A DNA stretch of 64,000 nucleotides from G963663495 sp963663495 (lineage in GTDB: Bacteria > Bacteroidota > Rhodothermia > Rhodothermales > Bin80): positions 1,984,001 to 2,048,000 of the forward strand of contig OY760427.1 in NCBI GenBank assembly GCA_963663495.1. Direction: 5' to 3'. Of the stretch, positions 60,201-63,200 are shown one piece after another (position 1 is the stretch's first letter; each line of letters opens with the position of its first letter). Under the pieces are notes generated by a model. That model did no database searches. It saw only the letters and a list, made by a program, of their open reading frames with translations, and had not been told where the DNA came from. Made by a program: the position numbers and the translations under genes.

Positions 60201-63200
60201 CGCAGACCATCGGGTGTTGGGCGAAGTGGTAGCTCCGGGTGCACTCTACGCGGCGCAGGTGGCGGAGGCACTCCGAGAAACGTGCCACGACTTTCCCATT
60301 GTGATGGAGGAGACTGCGATCACGCGTCCGCTGGTGTTATCGGATGGCGAAGGCCGGCTGGTACAGGTCGTGCTTAGCGAGGACCGCACATGGGAAGTCG
60401 TCAGCAAGGATAGCAGGGGGCAGTGGGAGACGCACGCCGAAGGGTGCTGGGCATCCATTGCCGCAGCTGCTACTGAGTTGGCAGACCTTGACGCGTTGCA
60501 GGCGGGGTTTGCCGAACTGGATGTGGAAGCGGGAATTATTGCACTGGGCGTTGCAGGGCTTGAGTACGGGCCGGCATTCCGCGGTTTGACCCGGCTCTGG
60601 TCGGGCTCAGGAGAGGCACTGGGCGAGGTACTGCTGCCGGAGGGTACAGAAAACCGAAACTTACTAATGCATCCCGCGCTGCTGGATGCCTGTTTCCGGG
60701 TGTTGGGAGGAGTGCAGGACTTGGCGGGAGCTGATGGCACATGGCTGCCGATTGGCTGGGACCGGATGGTGCTGTACGATGCCATGCCGGATTGCGTCTT
60801 CTGCCATGCGCTGGACCGCGGCGAAGAAGGGGGGACCCGTAAAGCAGACCTCTGGCTTTACACGGAGACGGGCGAGGAGTTGGCGCGCATCACAGGCTTC
60901 GCGCTTCGACAGGCGAGCCGGGCTGCCGTGTCGGGTGGCCGTCTGGAAGATGCGTTGCACGAGGTGGTGTGGCGCGAGGGTGCGGCGGTAGGACTTCGTG
61001 ACGCGGCCTTCCTTGCCGAACCGCAGGAGATTGAGTCGGAGTTGGGACCGTTAGAAGGATACCATGCGGCGGAGGGTTTGGACGAGGCGTCGCTCGCTGC
61101 GGTGGGGCACGATCTGGAACGTGAGGCACGGCGGCAGCTGATGGGTGGGTTCCGGGAGCTGGGATGGAATCCGAGATCGGGAGATCGTTTTGAGACGGAC
61201 ACGCTTCGGCGCGGCCTCAAGGTGACAGAGGACCACAGGCAGCTGTTCGGTCGGCTGCTGTCGGTGCTGGAAGAGATGGGGCTTCTTGCCCGGGAGGCGG
61301 ACGGTGCCTGGCAGGTGGTCGCCGCACTGGAGCCCTCTCTGGAGCCGACCGACGCCGCAGTCGGATCTATGGAGCTGGGCGTACTGCGCCGGTGCGGGGA
61401 GTCGCTCGCCGAGGTACTCCGGGGCCGCGCCGATGCGCTGGACCTGCTCTTTGGCGGCGAGCCGGGAGCGGCGCGCCTTTACCGCGAGTCGCCCGCCATG
61501 CGGGCGGTGAATCGGATGGTGGCAGATGCCGTGCGCACGGCCGTTGCCACGTTACCGGAAGGTCGTCCTTTGCGGGTGATTGAAGTAGGCGCAGGGACGG
61601 GTGCGACGACAGCCGCCCTTCTGGAGGTCCTGCCTGCAGACCGAACCGAATATACCTTCACCGATATTGCAACGGACTCGTTCCCGGATGCGGAGCGGGA
61701 ATTTGCCGACAGGGGCGTGGAGCTTCGCTTCGTGGTGCTTGACATTGAACGGGATCCGTCGGATCAGGGATTCGTGCTTCAAGGCTACGACATTGTGGTT
61801 GCCGCGAACGTTTTGCACGCTACCCGCGATTTGGGCGATACGCTCGTCCACTGCCGGCGTCTTCTGGCCCCGTCGGGTGTGCTGGTGGCCGTTGAGGAAG
61901 CCAACCGGAAGGTATGGCTGGACCTAACCTTTGGGCTGTTGCCCGGCTGGTGGCGATTCCGGGATGCGTATCGCACCGACTACGCATTGGTGGGTCCCCC
62001 CGTATGGCGGCAGGCGCTTGCGGACTCGGGATATGCAGGGATGTCCGTGGTTGCGGATCCGTCCGGGGCACTACTGATCCTGGCACGGGGTTCATCGGAG
62101 ATAGTGACGGAGGGTGGTCTGTATGTGCTGGCGGGAGGAAGCGGGCCGGGCGCCGAACTTTCGGAGGAACTGGTGGAGGAGCTGGATCGCAGGGGATGCC
62201 AGGCAGTCAACGGGCCGGCGGACGGTGACCGGCAGGCGTGGCGCAGATTCTTTGAGTCGCTGCCCGGCGCGCTGCCGCTGCGGGGCGTGGTGTATCTGGG
62301 CGGCATGCGGGAGGATGGCGCGCAGCTTTCGCCCCTGGAGTTTGAGGCGGAGTTGGAGGCGGTAGGTGCGGGTGCGCTGGCGCTCGTCCAGGGGATGTCG
62401 GATGCGGGTGCGTCGCCCATGAGCGGGACTTGGTTTGTGACGCGGGGTGGACAGGTAGTGCACCGGGAGCATTCCGGCGCACTCGCGGGTGCCTCTCTGT
62501 GGGGTTTTGCGAGTGTGGTGGATCTGGAGCACGGGGATCTGACGCCTCGTTTGCTGGATCTGGATCCCGATGCTCCCGTGTCTGCCGGCACGCTCGCCGA
62601 CGAACTGCTCTTCCCTGACAGGGAGACGCGCGTTGCCCGTCGGCACGGCGTCCGGCTGGTAGCCCGGCTGACACGGTTTACCGGACGGGATGACCTATCG
62701 GAGGAGGGACGGTGGCGCTGGGGGGCCGATGTAAGCGGAGCACTTGACGCGATGCATGTGGAGGCTACTTCGGAGGATTTGGGCCCTGGCGAGGTACGGG
62801 TGCGGCTTGAGGCGGCCGGGGTGAACTTCCACGATGTGATGGTGGGGATGCAGGTTGTAGACATTGAACAGCCGCTCGGTCTGGAGTTGTGCGGACGCAT
62901 CTTGGAGGTAGGTAAGGGTGTGGGTTCATACGCGGTGGGGGATCGGGTGGTGGGGTTCGCCGCAGGAGCGTTTGGTCCCGAGGTGATCACGCGGGCGGAG
63001 CACATCGTGCCGGCACCGGCAGGGCATGCGGCGCAGGAGCTGGCGACTGTTCCGGTGGCATTGGTGACGGTAGCACTCGCCTTTGAGTATGCGAGTCTTG
63101 GAGAGGGTGCGAGGGTCCTGATCCATGCGGGAACGGGGGGTGTGGGTCACGCGGCGATCCGGCAGGCGCAAGCGGCCGGTTATGAGGTGTACGCTACGGC

